A DNA stretch of 64,000 nucleotides from the NCBI GenBank assembly GCA_008828725.1, contig MEHQ01003179.1, positions 153,637 to 217,636 of the forward strand. The letters are read 5' to 3'. Origin of the DNA: Saccharina japonica. Taxonomy: Eukaryota > Sar > Phaeophyceae > Laminariales > Laminariaceae. How positions within the stretch are numbered: the first letter of the stretch is position 1; each line of letters starts with the position of its first letter. Below the pieces are notes generated by a model. That model worked only from the letters and a program-made list of their open reading frames with translations. It did not search any database and had not been told where the DNA came from. Below, one piece after another: positions 54,943-64,000 of the stretch. The position numbers were made by a program, and so were the translations under genes.

Positions 54943-56693
54943 TTGCACAAAATCAATACGAGGTATATATATATACGTAAACTATATCATGCCGTATCAA
55001 CCACGGAAGGCGTTCGCCGGAGTATGGCACGTAACCCTAACGCGGAGGGACCGAGACTTGAGAGTTTCGTTCCCAGTACCCTTAGTTTTGAACGCCAAGG
55101 AATGCGGATGGGAGGGGAGCGAAAGCTAAGCCGAACGAGGCGAATAATATGCCAATTGTGGCGGACATATTGCGAGATCTATCAGCCTGGAGTTTACATG
55201 GAGTGCCGCCGGAAGAACCCATGCACAATGCGGGCTACGACTTATGGGGAAAGGGCGTGTTGCAACACTACCTACAGAAACCTCAGCCGCTGTCGCAACT
55301 CAACGACGGCGTGTGCGTATCTGAGTTATAGATGAACCGCACCAAGGCTGGTCGAGGGAGGCCCCGTAGCGGCTGGACGCGTTCCAGATGCCTGGTACCT
55401 AAATCGATGTCGAATAATAACGTCGGGTTCATACGGTCGGAGGAAACAGTCTTGACAACAATAGGATGCCTTTTGCACTAGGCAGGTGTACGGGCCCGGC
55501 CGGCCCGAAGTGACCAAAGTTGGTGCTATTTGCGGTGCTTTCGGCCGAGCTTTGGAAGACGGGTCGGGTCGTCGACACACGACCGTTCAACTAGACCCGC
55601 CCTCACGTTACGGCTGGCATGAACGCGGTGAAGAAAGAGTTCGTCGCCGGAAGGGGGAACTACATGGATAGCCTGAACGACCACTTAGGCTTCCACATCT
55701 CAGACTTGCAACTGGGTTGCCGGTCTCTTTTTGGAGCACCGTACGAGGGCACCGACCAAGTCGGCATTACCAGTCCCCTCGGCAGGGAGGAGAGTCCCAA
55801 CTGCTGCCATGCACTCAGCGAAGCAACGGCAGCGTACACCGGGTCGAGGGTCATTCCCGCCCGTGAATATGTTGACGGCGCGTGGTACGATAACTCTTCA
55901 CGATTAGGCGGTCCGACAAGATGCAGTGGCTGTCCGCCGCGGAGGCTCTCAACGTAGGCAGGCTATGTACGACGCCTCAATTTTCTGCGTCGATTTATTG
56001 TTGGGCACGAAGCGTGATCAGACGTCATCGATAAAACAGGTAACCGCCAGGGATGTACCTCGGCATCTTGGGCTATGCAAGCTCTACATCACTTCGAAAT
56101 CCCGGAGTCCAGCTCCGTAAGCTCCACGCCCAAAGTGTTGGGCAGTATTCGAGAACGGTGCGCTTGCCGTATGGATGAAGCAGGAACTCGCAGAGAGGGG
56201 CGTCAGCATGTCGATCGCAAACAACCCAGCGTCTCGGCGGGGTGACTTCATTTCACTGCGGTCGCAACATCGCAACAAAGTGAAGAGCGGAGCTCTACAA
56301 CGTGGTAGAAAGTCGTATCTGCGCGCCGACTTCAAGCCATCGCTCGGCTGGTCGTCCGCATCCCAGACGGGGCCTTGTCGAAAGCGAACCACGTTTCCTC
56401 GGTCGCCACCGTCGCTGAATCCTACGCGTTGTCGACCAAGTGGGGCGGCGTGGTATCGATGCCGGGTGGAAGGTTCCCGGCGGTCGGGGGGATGTCACGA
56501 ATGGTCACCCCGCCACACCAACTGTTCTCGCGGAGTGTTTCCAGAAAACTTCCGAGGCAGGTACTTCGGGTACAACTCGGTACGGACGCAGACAGCTATG
56601 CAGCGTTCCCATAAGAAAATCGGAGCCGAATCAACTCGAGGTCAAGGTAAAAGTTTGGGGATACTGATGAGGATGAGAAAATCGCCCAAGTGA
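54943..56693 (+). pseudogene. Cluster of open frames, possible decayed or intron-split gene
   Basis: Non-repetitive DNA with consecutive plus-strand frames: 55,149-55,331 (MPIVADILRDLSAW; GYDLWGKGVLQHYL), 55,619-55,957 (MNAVKKEFVAGRG; LGFHISDLQLGC) and 56,175-56,693 (MKQELAERGVSMSIANNP). The next frame (56,375-56,614) also looks protein-like (LSKANHVSSVATVAESYALS). Together they read like fragments of one protein broken by stops and frameshifts or separated by introns. I do not recognise the family and cannot assemble exons with confidence. Confidence 0.3.
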
Positions 56694-57018
56694 CCTGAAT
56701 AATACGATGTGTTTCGCTAGTACGTACGAATAGAGTACAAGGTTCGGGATGTTGGTCACTTGAAGTCCCGAGGGTGTCGCAAGTTGAGAAAAGATCGCAC
56801 ATGCCTCATAGTTCCCTTTTTGGAACAAACAAATGGCATAGACTGCTGTATTGTTCGTAGCGAGAGCCATTATTTACGAAACAAACTCCACGAGATGATA
56901 CCTTATCTGAGGTACAGTGGGCCCCCGGTTAGGCTCAACGACTTGTTTTGTTTCCGACGTCGATCTAACTATTTGGTGTATGATTTAAAGTCGATCCCAC
57001 ACTGGTGAGCTGTGTTTC
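56694..57018. other. Unassigned spacer
   Basis: Nothing recognised. Confidence 0.3.
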
Positions 57019-57021
57019 TTA

Positions 57022-57760
57022 GGGTCGTTTTTAACGACCGCTCGAAATAGCAAAAAACTTGCTATTTTGGCAAGTCCAAATTTCCAAAACTTGCCAAAGA
57101 CTTGCCAAACCCTTCTAACGACAAACACTACATATTTGACATATTTGGCTGTATTTGGCCAAATTTCGCATCGTAACGCCCTCAGATTTTATTCAAACCC
57201 CTTGCAGCAGCAGCAGCAGAGAGCCAAGGGCGAGCCCACGCTCTCTGTGCAGTGAACGCTGGCACACAAAGCTCTCCAGGCTCAGCCCATGCACCCCAGA
57301 GGTCGGCAGTCCTTCCTGCCCGACCAATATGCCCTGGGAAAGCCGGGGCGGCTTCTGGTTGGTGATGTACTTGAGCATCAGCCAGGACCAGCTCAAAACG
57401 GCACCCATAGCGCACCCACACGGCGCTCGCGGCGCGTGCCGTCAGCCCTATCATCCCTGCTGTCAATGCCACCAAGTATCCTCGATACCTCCCTCTAGTA
57501 CACAAGTTAGAGCGAGTATAGCGTGGCGAGGTCTGGGGTGGTCTGGTTTGTAGAACCTTGCGTAGGCGTTATTGGGCTCAAATGGCAAAAAAATGGCAAA
57601 AAAATAGCAAATTTATCTTTCCATAAATTTGCCAACGAACAAGAAGTGTAATCTCCAACAAAAAGCTTGGCAAGTTTTTTGCTATTTTGGCAAGTAAATA
57701 TTTCCATAATATGGAAATTTGGCAAATTATTTGCTAAAAAGAGGTCGTTAGAAACGCCCC
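57022..57760. mobile_element. Harbinger-like non-autonomous TIR element
   Basis: 739 bp. TIRs GGGTCGTTTTTAACGACC (57,022-57,039) and, inverted, GGGGCGTTTCTAACGACC (57,743-57,760), with 2 mismatches in 18. Flanked on both sides by TTA (57,019-57,021 and 57,761-57,763). A 3-bp TWA target duplication and G-rich TIRs fit PIF/Harbinger. Subterminal AT-rich zones carry many TTGCCAA/TTGGCAA repeats in inverted arrangement. The interior (57,180-57,500) has short overlapping frames but no transposase motif. Confidence 0.7.
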
Positions 57761-57763
57761 TTA

Positions 57764-58879
57764 ACCGAGGTTTTCGAGTGTTCGCGCCAATCTGAGCTCA
57801 TTTTTCTTGACACATTATTTCTGAACAACAGGCACCCACTCCTACTGTATATGAGTTGAATGGTGATTTGTTATGTCGAGTAGATTCACGAAGAACAACT
57901 CGTGAATCTTGACGCCATTGTGTGGTTTAACCTAAAAAAAGCGAAATCACGATTTGTGACATTTTTTTTGTCGTGGCTTTACTCGTAGGAAACTGTCTTG
58001 TAGTAAATGCGCCTGATAAAGGTACTTCGTGAATAATCCACGCAACCCAACGGTATATCCAAAGACCGGTATAGCGGTATACAGATGACTCTGCTGCGTA
58101 CACCGATTGTGGACAGCAAGCGGCTCCCCCAAGCAACCGCTGGACGCTGGCGAACGAGCACGTTGCCGCTTCGAAACCTCGAGGAGGAGGCGGCACAGCG
58201 CAAACCAAAACGAAGCAAATATCCTGAGAATCCGGGCGAGGCCGGGCAGACGACTTGTGAGATTGGCATCTCGCCAGCCGGGTCACACCGCCGGCGCGGG
58301 AGATTGAAATATCACAGGCTATGTCGGGATTCGGTCTGTGACTTGAAAATGTATCACGGGCCCGGCGCGGCCACACTCGCGCACCACTCGCAAAGATTCT
58401 TGGATTATTAACATTCTTGGATTTGAAAAATTGTCACCAACCGTGACGTAAACCGTGACATACCTGAAAAATCACGGATCGTGATATTGTGCCATTATTA
58501 TCTAAGAAATGTCACGAATCGTGAGTTTCGTTGTTTGTTCGTTATGGATGACCCTAAGCAGGCCCTTGCAGGATACTACTACAACAGCACATATCACAGC
58601 GTACATAGGGTACAAAGAGTTCAGTACCAAGACTATACAGACAGCACACCCAGAGTACACACATACAACCAATGATGTCGGATTACGTAATTACGTCCTT
58701 ACGGCGAGCCGTTTTGGCGGTAAGTAATAAGACTGGGCCGGCGAAATTACGCTACGCCCCCAGTCCCCTATAAACGAAAATCGTAAAAATATCTAGGAAA
58801 CCCCCGCATTTTTGCTTCCCAGTAGCCAGCCACATTTGGACTTTGAGCTTGCTCTGTGACCCTGCAACCTGCTGCGAGC
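57764..58879. other. Unassigned DNA upstream of the transposase gene
   Basis: 58,430-58,530 is rich in CGTGA/TCACG palindromes (TCACGGATCGTGA, TCACGAATCGTGA). Frames at 57,927-58,411 are open on both strands without recognised domains. Confidence 0.35.
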
Positions 58880-60356
58880 ATGGCGATGGCATCTTGGATC
58901 GCGAAGAAGTCCAAGCACTCAGGTGTACGCGAGCAGTTCGACCCCTACATCGAAATCCCTCCTGGCCAACCGGGCGCGGGTACCAACATGCGTGGCAGCT
59001 GCAAGTCATGCCGCCAAAGCATCAGCCTGACCCTTGCTCGGCTGGCGGCTCATTTCCTCAAGAAGAAGGGGCACGGCGTTGCGGTGTGCACAGCAAAGAA
59101 TCCGCCGGAGGCGGCTGTGCTGGCGGCGAAGGCATACTTCGACACCGTCAACCTCACGAACGAGGGCGTCCTGACGAAGCGCGCCAGGGATGCCGCGTTT
59201 TCTCAGCAGACTATCCCTTCTTCGTTTAAGGGAGGTGTCAGGAAGGAAACACACCACGCTTTCGCAGCGCTCGTGTTTGGGACCGGCTTGGCGTTTGACG
59301 CGGGGAAGCACTACCTTTTCCACAACTTCGTCACAGCAGTGTCGAAGGACCCCGGATGGCGTGCCGAGCATAGGACGACCATCGCGGAGATTCGCCTCGA
59401 CGAGGCCTATGCCAAGATCGGAGAGGAGATGAAGACGGTCATGGAAGGAGAGGACATGCGGCGCCTCGGTCACACGTGGTCTACTGACGGGTGGACAAAC
59501 CCACAGGTACGATTAAATTTATAAAATATTGTACACTTTGTACTCCGTATACCGTATACTGTATACCAGGTACTGTTTACTGTTTACTGTATACTGCTGT
59601 ATGTGAATATCACACAGCAAGAGTGTACAGTGTACAGCAGCAGTACACAACGCATCACACATCACACATCGGACAGACCATCGATTCATGATCTAGATCC
59701 TTCAGGGTATATAGATTCCTGATCTGCATGATCTAGCTCATGTGGCCGGGTGGGGGCCGTATAATTCTGCACGATGTAGCACATATTTACTTGCTTGGAT
59801 CTGTACTACACAGATCCCGCACAACACCTCATAACTCATGATCTATCCGACCTGTGCAACATATACAACGCAGTTGGTTGTTTACCACCAATGTTGTGCA
59901 TTGTTGTGGTCTTGTCTGATGTGTCCGTTTAGTTATGTTTTTTTTTTTTAATGTTTTTGTCATACAAAAATATAATGCAGAAGTACAGCAGCAGCAGAAT
60001 AGTACGAAATATTGAAGAATACATTATACGAGTATGATACGAAGTACGAAGTGTCTTGGCTTGTTCGTCTGGTATGTTTCGCATTTTCAATCACCAGCTT
60101 GCTGATCACGTGCCATACATCCCTATCGATTGCTCCTCACTCCTTACTCAATGCAGGGGGATCCGCTGGTGAACATACAGCGCCAAATGGACACCAAAGA
60201 AGAGCACGTCATGGTGGTCAACTGCCGGGGGCAGAAGAAACACATGCAGTTTCTTCTCGGAATGATGCAGCCGTACCTCAACCACCACGCCAAGTTCATC
60301 GTTGCCGACGGCGCCTGTGCGGGACTTCTCCGCCTCGTAGAGGGGCGCTACCCCGG
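58880..60356 (+). CDS. hAT-family transposase (BED finger + DUF659), 5' part, two exons
   Basis: Exon 1 (58,880-59,506, 209 codons, ATG in MAMASWIAKK) has a BED-type zinc-finger pattern (Cys41, Cys44, His58, His65/Cys70). It then has HHAFAALVFGTGLAFD (residues 125-140) and ends in the DUF659 motif TWSTDGWTNPQ, where Asp203 is the expected first catalytic-type Asp. A 650-bp GT-AG intron (59,507-60,156) separates exon 2 (60,157-60,356), which joins in phase as GDPLVNIQ and includes FIVADGACAGLLRLVEGRYP, matching the family's VTDNA...KYP block with the second conserved Asp. A GTGAGC donor follows at 60,357. The CxxH, dimerisation and C-terminal regions were not found, so the gene is truncated or its later exons are diverged. 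Confidence 0.7.
59507..60156 (+). other. Intron of the hAT transposase gene
   Basis: GTACGATTA donor and TTACTCAATGCAG acceptor; phase 0. Contains TATACCAGGTACTG at about 59,561 and a T-run at about 59,940. Confidence 0.65.
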
Positions 60357-61268
60357 GTGAGCATGGGACAGTGAGCGGCAGAGAGCCGTGAACAGTGAGC
60401 AATGAACCCCTCCCTCCTCCCGCACAAACATCCCTCCCATTCCTCGTAGCCTTCTCATATGACGCGCGGGCTTGTCTCTCTCTAGGATGAGGCATCGGCA
60501 CGGACACTGGGTGTGCTGGGTGCTGGGTGTCGATGGGTGGAATTAACAATTTAATGTGAAGAACACACACACAATATCGTTGTAATGTTGGAATACCATT
60601 TGTGTTTTTAACAATGCTCGTGATATACGTAAGCCATGGGCGTGTTCATCGGGTTGCAATTTAACATTTTTAGCACGAAGTCATTTTTCGGGTGAGGTGT
60701 GGAGCTCCGCAAGAGTTTAGCGTCACAAAAAGAGGGGGCGCCCCACCCATCTCCTCCCCCCACCCCGCCGCCCATAATTATCCGTCCCATTCCCGTCCAT
60801 GCGTCTCTCTTTCTAATGCCAACTCCGTACGCACAACACGCCTCTCCCAACCATTTTAACTGTAAAACAATTGAAGCACCTCAAACGGTAGTTTTCCCTC
60901 GGCGGTAGCAGTTGAAGGGAAAAAGTCCCGAGGGCCGCCCCGTCTACCTAATTCTTATAGAGTATATAATGTTAACGCGGTGCGCGGCTCAATGTATTAG
61001 TAGCGGTATTTCAAACGCGGGCAGAGTGTAGAGCCCTGATACAGCTGAAAATACTAATCAGAATTGACTACGCTCATATGCTGGTAAATTTATCACTTCG
61101 TCCACGGTACGCGCGTAATAACGTTATTTTGTCTGCCTTAAGGCAGATCACTGGCGTCAAGTGCGCGCGGCGCACAGTCGATCGACCTCCGCCTATCGAA
61201 GTGACATCTGGCAAAGGCAGCGATTGGGGGCAGCGGAATTGGTGAAGTCGTGAGGAGGCGGTCAAATT
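60357..61268. other. Unassigned DNA downstream of the transposase exons
   Basis: No further hAT motifs found in any forward frame by eye. Nothing else recognised. Confidence 0.35.
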
Positions 61269-61700
61269 TTGAAACGCCACCCGGAGACATGCTGGACTAA
61301 TCGTCAGGAAGAAAAAGCGCCGACTAGAGCCTCCTGCTGCCGAACGAAACACGAGGTTTGGAAGCACTCGGTCATCATGAAACCGTTCCTCGACGCCGGT
61401 GAAAGCTCGGCGCTGAAGAATACGGTGGGTCCGACGAGGAAGTACCGGGCGTACCTGGACGAACTCCTTTCGTCAAAGCTCGCCACGAGGAATCTCGGCA
61501 AGCGACATCCGGCGTACTTAATCCTCAACGACGAAATGGAGGAGGGGGCATGCTGGTTCGAGGTGGAGTTCTTGCGTCGTCCCGCCGCGAAGATGCCCTC
61601 TTCGAGGCTCGTGGCGCTCGCGCCGACGGCACAAGCCACAGGCGGCTCAGCTGTACAAGAAGCTTCGAGGCGCGCTCGACGGGATGGAGGCGCGGTTTGA
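61269..61700 (+). CDS. Hypothetical protein, 143-codon open frame
   Basis: Starts MKRHPETCWTNRQEEKAP; basic N-terminal half with KHSVIMKPFLDAGESSALK, then Ala/Arg-rich C-terminal half in GC-rich DNA. No motif tied to a family. It could be a distal exon of the hAT gene, but I see no DUF659 or dimerisation signature. The reverse strand is open too (61,304-61,744), which lowers confidence. Confidence 0.25.
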   Translation: MKRHPETCWTNRQEEKAPTRASCCRTKHEVWKHSVIMKPFLDAGESSALKNTVGPTRKYRAYLDELLSSKLATRNLGKRHPAYLILNDEMEEGACWFEVEFLRRPAAKMPSSRLVALAPTAQATGGSAVQEASRRARRDGGAV

Positions 61701-62364
61701 CAGCACGCGGGCTTGGGCTGGGTATCAGGGAGCAGGCTCCCCATCCAAGGTGACTGCGCAAGCAGTCGGGGGGCATCTTACATGAAGTCTCCCGGTGTTA
61801 CGGGGCTGTCTTGCGCCCTCTCCCCGGCATACCAGAAGGTCCTCGCGATTACAACGACGACAACGGCCGCGTCGAAAGATGTGGCGGATCATGCATCCCA
61901 GCGCTTGCTGGCTTGACCTGGGCGACTCCGCATCAACTGCCAAGGCTCGCGATCGAGGAGGCCAAGCGAGCTTACTCGGAAGGAGGGGCGCGGTTTTTTG
62001 GGGGAAAAAAAAAAAAAGGGCCATGGCAGAGCATGGCGGCGATCTGCAGGTCTGGAAGCTTCAGCGGCAAAACGACGCTCAGGTAGTGCTCGGGACTGTA
62101 TCCGGGAAACAAGGCGTGGTGGCACACGCTCGTAGTCCGGGGCTGGACGAAGCTGCGCTACCCGGTTGATGCTACGGTTCATGTCCATGGATCCCTGCCG
62201 GGCCGGCTGGAGGCGCGAACTGGAGCCTCGCTCCGGTTCCATCACGGGGGCGGCAAGCACGCCGCTGGTCTCCTGAGAAAGCGAGGAAGACTGGTCTACG
62301 TCCCTGCCCAAAACACGCTCCTGCTACCGCCGGGTTCCACAAGGCCAGGAGGAACTACGAGGCC
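61701..62364. other. Unassigned GC-rich DNA
   Basis: Open on several frames owing to GC content. A T6-G5-A13-type homopolymer cluster at 61,992-62,017 is a likely site of sequencing error. Confidence 0.35.
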
Positions 62365-62930
62365 GAGGGGTTCGGAGGGGAGTCGGGAACGAACGAACAT
62401 CATCCGAAAAAAAGCCAATCGCGAATGCGGGAAAGCGAGAAAGAAGTCGAAGAGCGAGGAGGATATGGGAGGACGAATTAAATGTTTTGTGGTTTGTGGT
62501 GGAACGGTATAAAGCCGCAGTGGGTTGTAGGGCAGCAGATTGCTTCGGGCATGCGTATCAGACTGGTAGAGGCATGAGAGATGAGGAAGATGTGTGGAAG
62601 TTTTCAACTTCTGGAGGTGACGAACGGGCGGAGGAAGTAGATTTCCAGGGCGTTCGGAGGGGAGGTCGGACGACGAAATCATCCATCGGAGTCGTGAAAG
62701 CGAAGATCAAGAGTCGGGAGCGAGGCAGGATATGGAGGACGAAGTGAATGTTTTTGTGGTTTGTGGTGGACGTGTGGAGCAAGTTGGGTTGTAGGGGCAG
62801 CAGATTGCTTGGGCATGCTTATCCGACTGTGAGAGCATGAGAGATGAGAGACATGTGTTGGAAGAGTTCACTACATCTGAGTGACGAACGGGCGGAGGAG
62901 TTGATTTCCGTCATGTACATTTCCAATTTT
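62365..62930 (+). repeat. Tandem repeat of about 260 bp (2.1 units)
   Basis: Repeated order: GTTCGGAGGGGAGTCGG / GTTCGGAGGGGAGGTCGG, GAATGTTTT(T)GTGGTTTG, GGGCAGCAGATTGCTT, GCATGAGAGATGAG, GACGAACGGGCGGAGGA. Diverged by indels. Confidence 0.7.
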
Positions 62931-64000
62931 CAACTGTTAGACCGGCCTTTTTGGCAAAAACGATTCTGCGAAAGCCATGATGCGTGTGACCGGGCAATGG
63001 GTCACGAGTCACGAAGAAGTGGAAGCTCTGATTACTTGTGAGTTATGAGTTATGAGGGGCCCGGTAGTGTATGTCTCGATAAATTCAACCTATGTTATTC
63101 ACGACTCACGACAACAAGCCACAAGCAGGGCGGCCTCCGTTGTTGGTGTCTGCTGACCTGCTGACGGGCTGACGGAGGCTTACAGCTTACAGCAGCAGTG
63201 CCACGGCGCTACAGCACGAACCTAAATAATAGGTTATAAATTCACATAAATTGCGAAAAAATATATAAAATAATGGTCTGCACAATTTTGGACGTGCCTT
63301 TTGATCCTAGCGGGGATGTTTCTTAAACGTCCCCTGTTTTTGCCGTAATTACCCGTAAGCACGCAAAAAACCCATTTTGCCGAAAAACGCGTAAGGATAA
63401 GCATCTCCAGCCGTAATCCGACATCATTGCATACAACATAAGTGACACAGAACAGTACCGACAGCATAGCATACAGCACATACAATACACAATATACAAC
63501 GAGTGAGTACACAGAGCACTCAATAGCACGCAAGGAATTACCACGGCGGTTCTGCGCTGTACAGCTGATTATACACAAGATAGTATACGATAGAGCTGTT
63601 GCCCGACGAGTTCCGCCATGGTCCTCGATGAGAGCATTTTACGACTTTTTGGGCGGGTATGATACCCTGGTACGCGTTTATCAACCGAGTACTCGTCTAA
63701 GGGTACCCGTCGAATAGCTGGGTACCCGGGGCCCAAATTCTTGGCGAGCATGAGTGTTAGCTGTTTTGCCGTTTTCAACCGCTGCTGTATTGCGCGGGTA
63801 CTTTCAATCAGAGGGGGAGTTTTTGTTGGAATCGCATACATCAAACATACACACGCGCATACAAAAAAAACGACAGCACAGCAGAACAGTAGTTCGTAGC
63901 TGTCACAACTAGATCTGCTGGATCCCCCCTGCTAACTGTGTGCTACGGGTCCTGCGCACGCAAACAGGACACCACAGCCGTCATAAGGGCAACCATCTAA
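62931..64000. other. Unassigned DNA to window end
   Basis: No gene recognised. Dense GGTACCCG-type words at 63,655-63,740 resemble the ends of the TIR element at 36.3 kb, perhaps a fragment. Short frames at 63,234-63,717 are featureless. Confidence 0.35.

Overview
The window is eukaryotic nuclear DNA, almost entirely repeats, and has no intact host gene I can name. The eukaryotic evidence is a transposase gene split by a GT-AG intron, several other consensus splice donors, kilobase microsatellites (ATGT, CAG/CTG), and decayed DNA transposons with target-site duplications. I saw no prokaryotic operon structure. The tyrosine-recombinase family (HSFR...GGAASH motif) and the abundance of CTG/CAG and GTAC words suggest an algal or stramenopile genome such as a brown alga. 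That is a low-confidence inference.

Layout. 0.5-3.2 kb: a GC-rich satellite (unit about 178 bp) with a defined head and a hairpin tail. 3.2-9.4 kb: low-information DNA with two families of hairpin-bearing repeats, a tRNA-Asn-like relic and an inverted-orientation satellite block. 9.5-10 kb: a frameshifted Cys-rich gene candidate. 11-12.8 kb: dispersed and tandem repeats. 13.8-24.2 kb: two nearly identical 5.1-kb copies joined at a single N. Each carries a broken tyrosine recombinase, a Mutator-like TIR element, an 88-bp minisatellite and a 556-bp tandem repeat. 26.6-27.9 kb: an (ATGT)n tract ending at another N. 28.9-29.8 kb: a third 88-bp minisatellite array. 35.2-36.2 kb: a two-exon gene candidate. 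38.7-52.2 kb: the main satellite locus, invaded at least three times, including by a 7.2-kb segment with hAT-like ends. 53-58 kb: an inverted partner of a 36-kb element, an ORF cluster, and a Harbinger-like element. 58.9-60.4 kb: the 5' part of a BED/DUF659 hAT transposase gene. 60.4-64 kb: unassigned DNA with a tandem repeat.

The genes do not form a pathway. What unites the window is mobile DNA. Two themes stand out. First, GC-rich hairpins sit at fixed places in unrelated repeat families, and in at least one tandem array the stem sequence changes while base pairing is kept. Second, the satellite gives 'empty-site' references that date and delimit the insertions. All calls were made by eye; similarity searches, cloverleaf scoring and read mapping were not possible.
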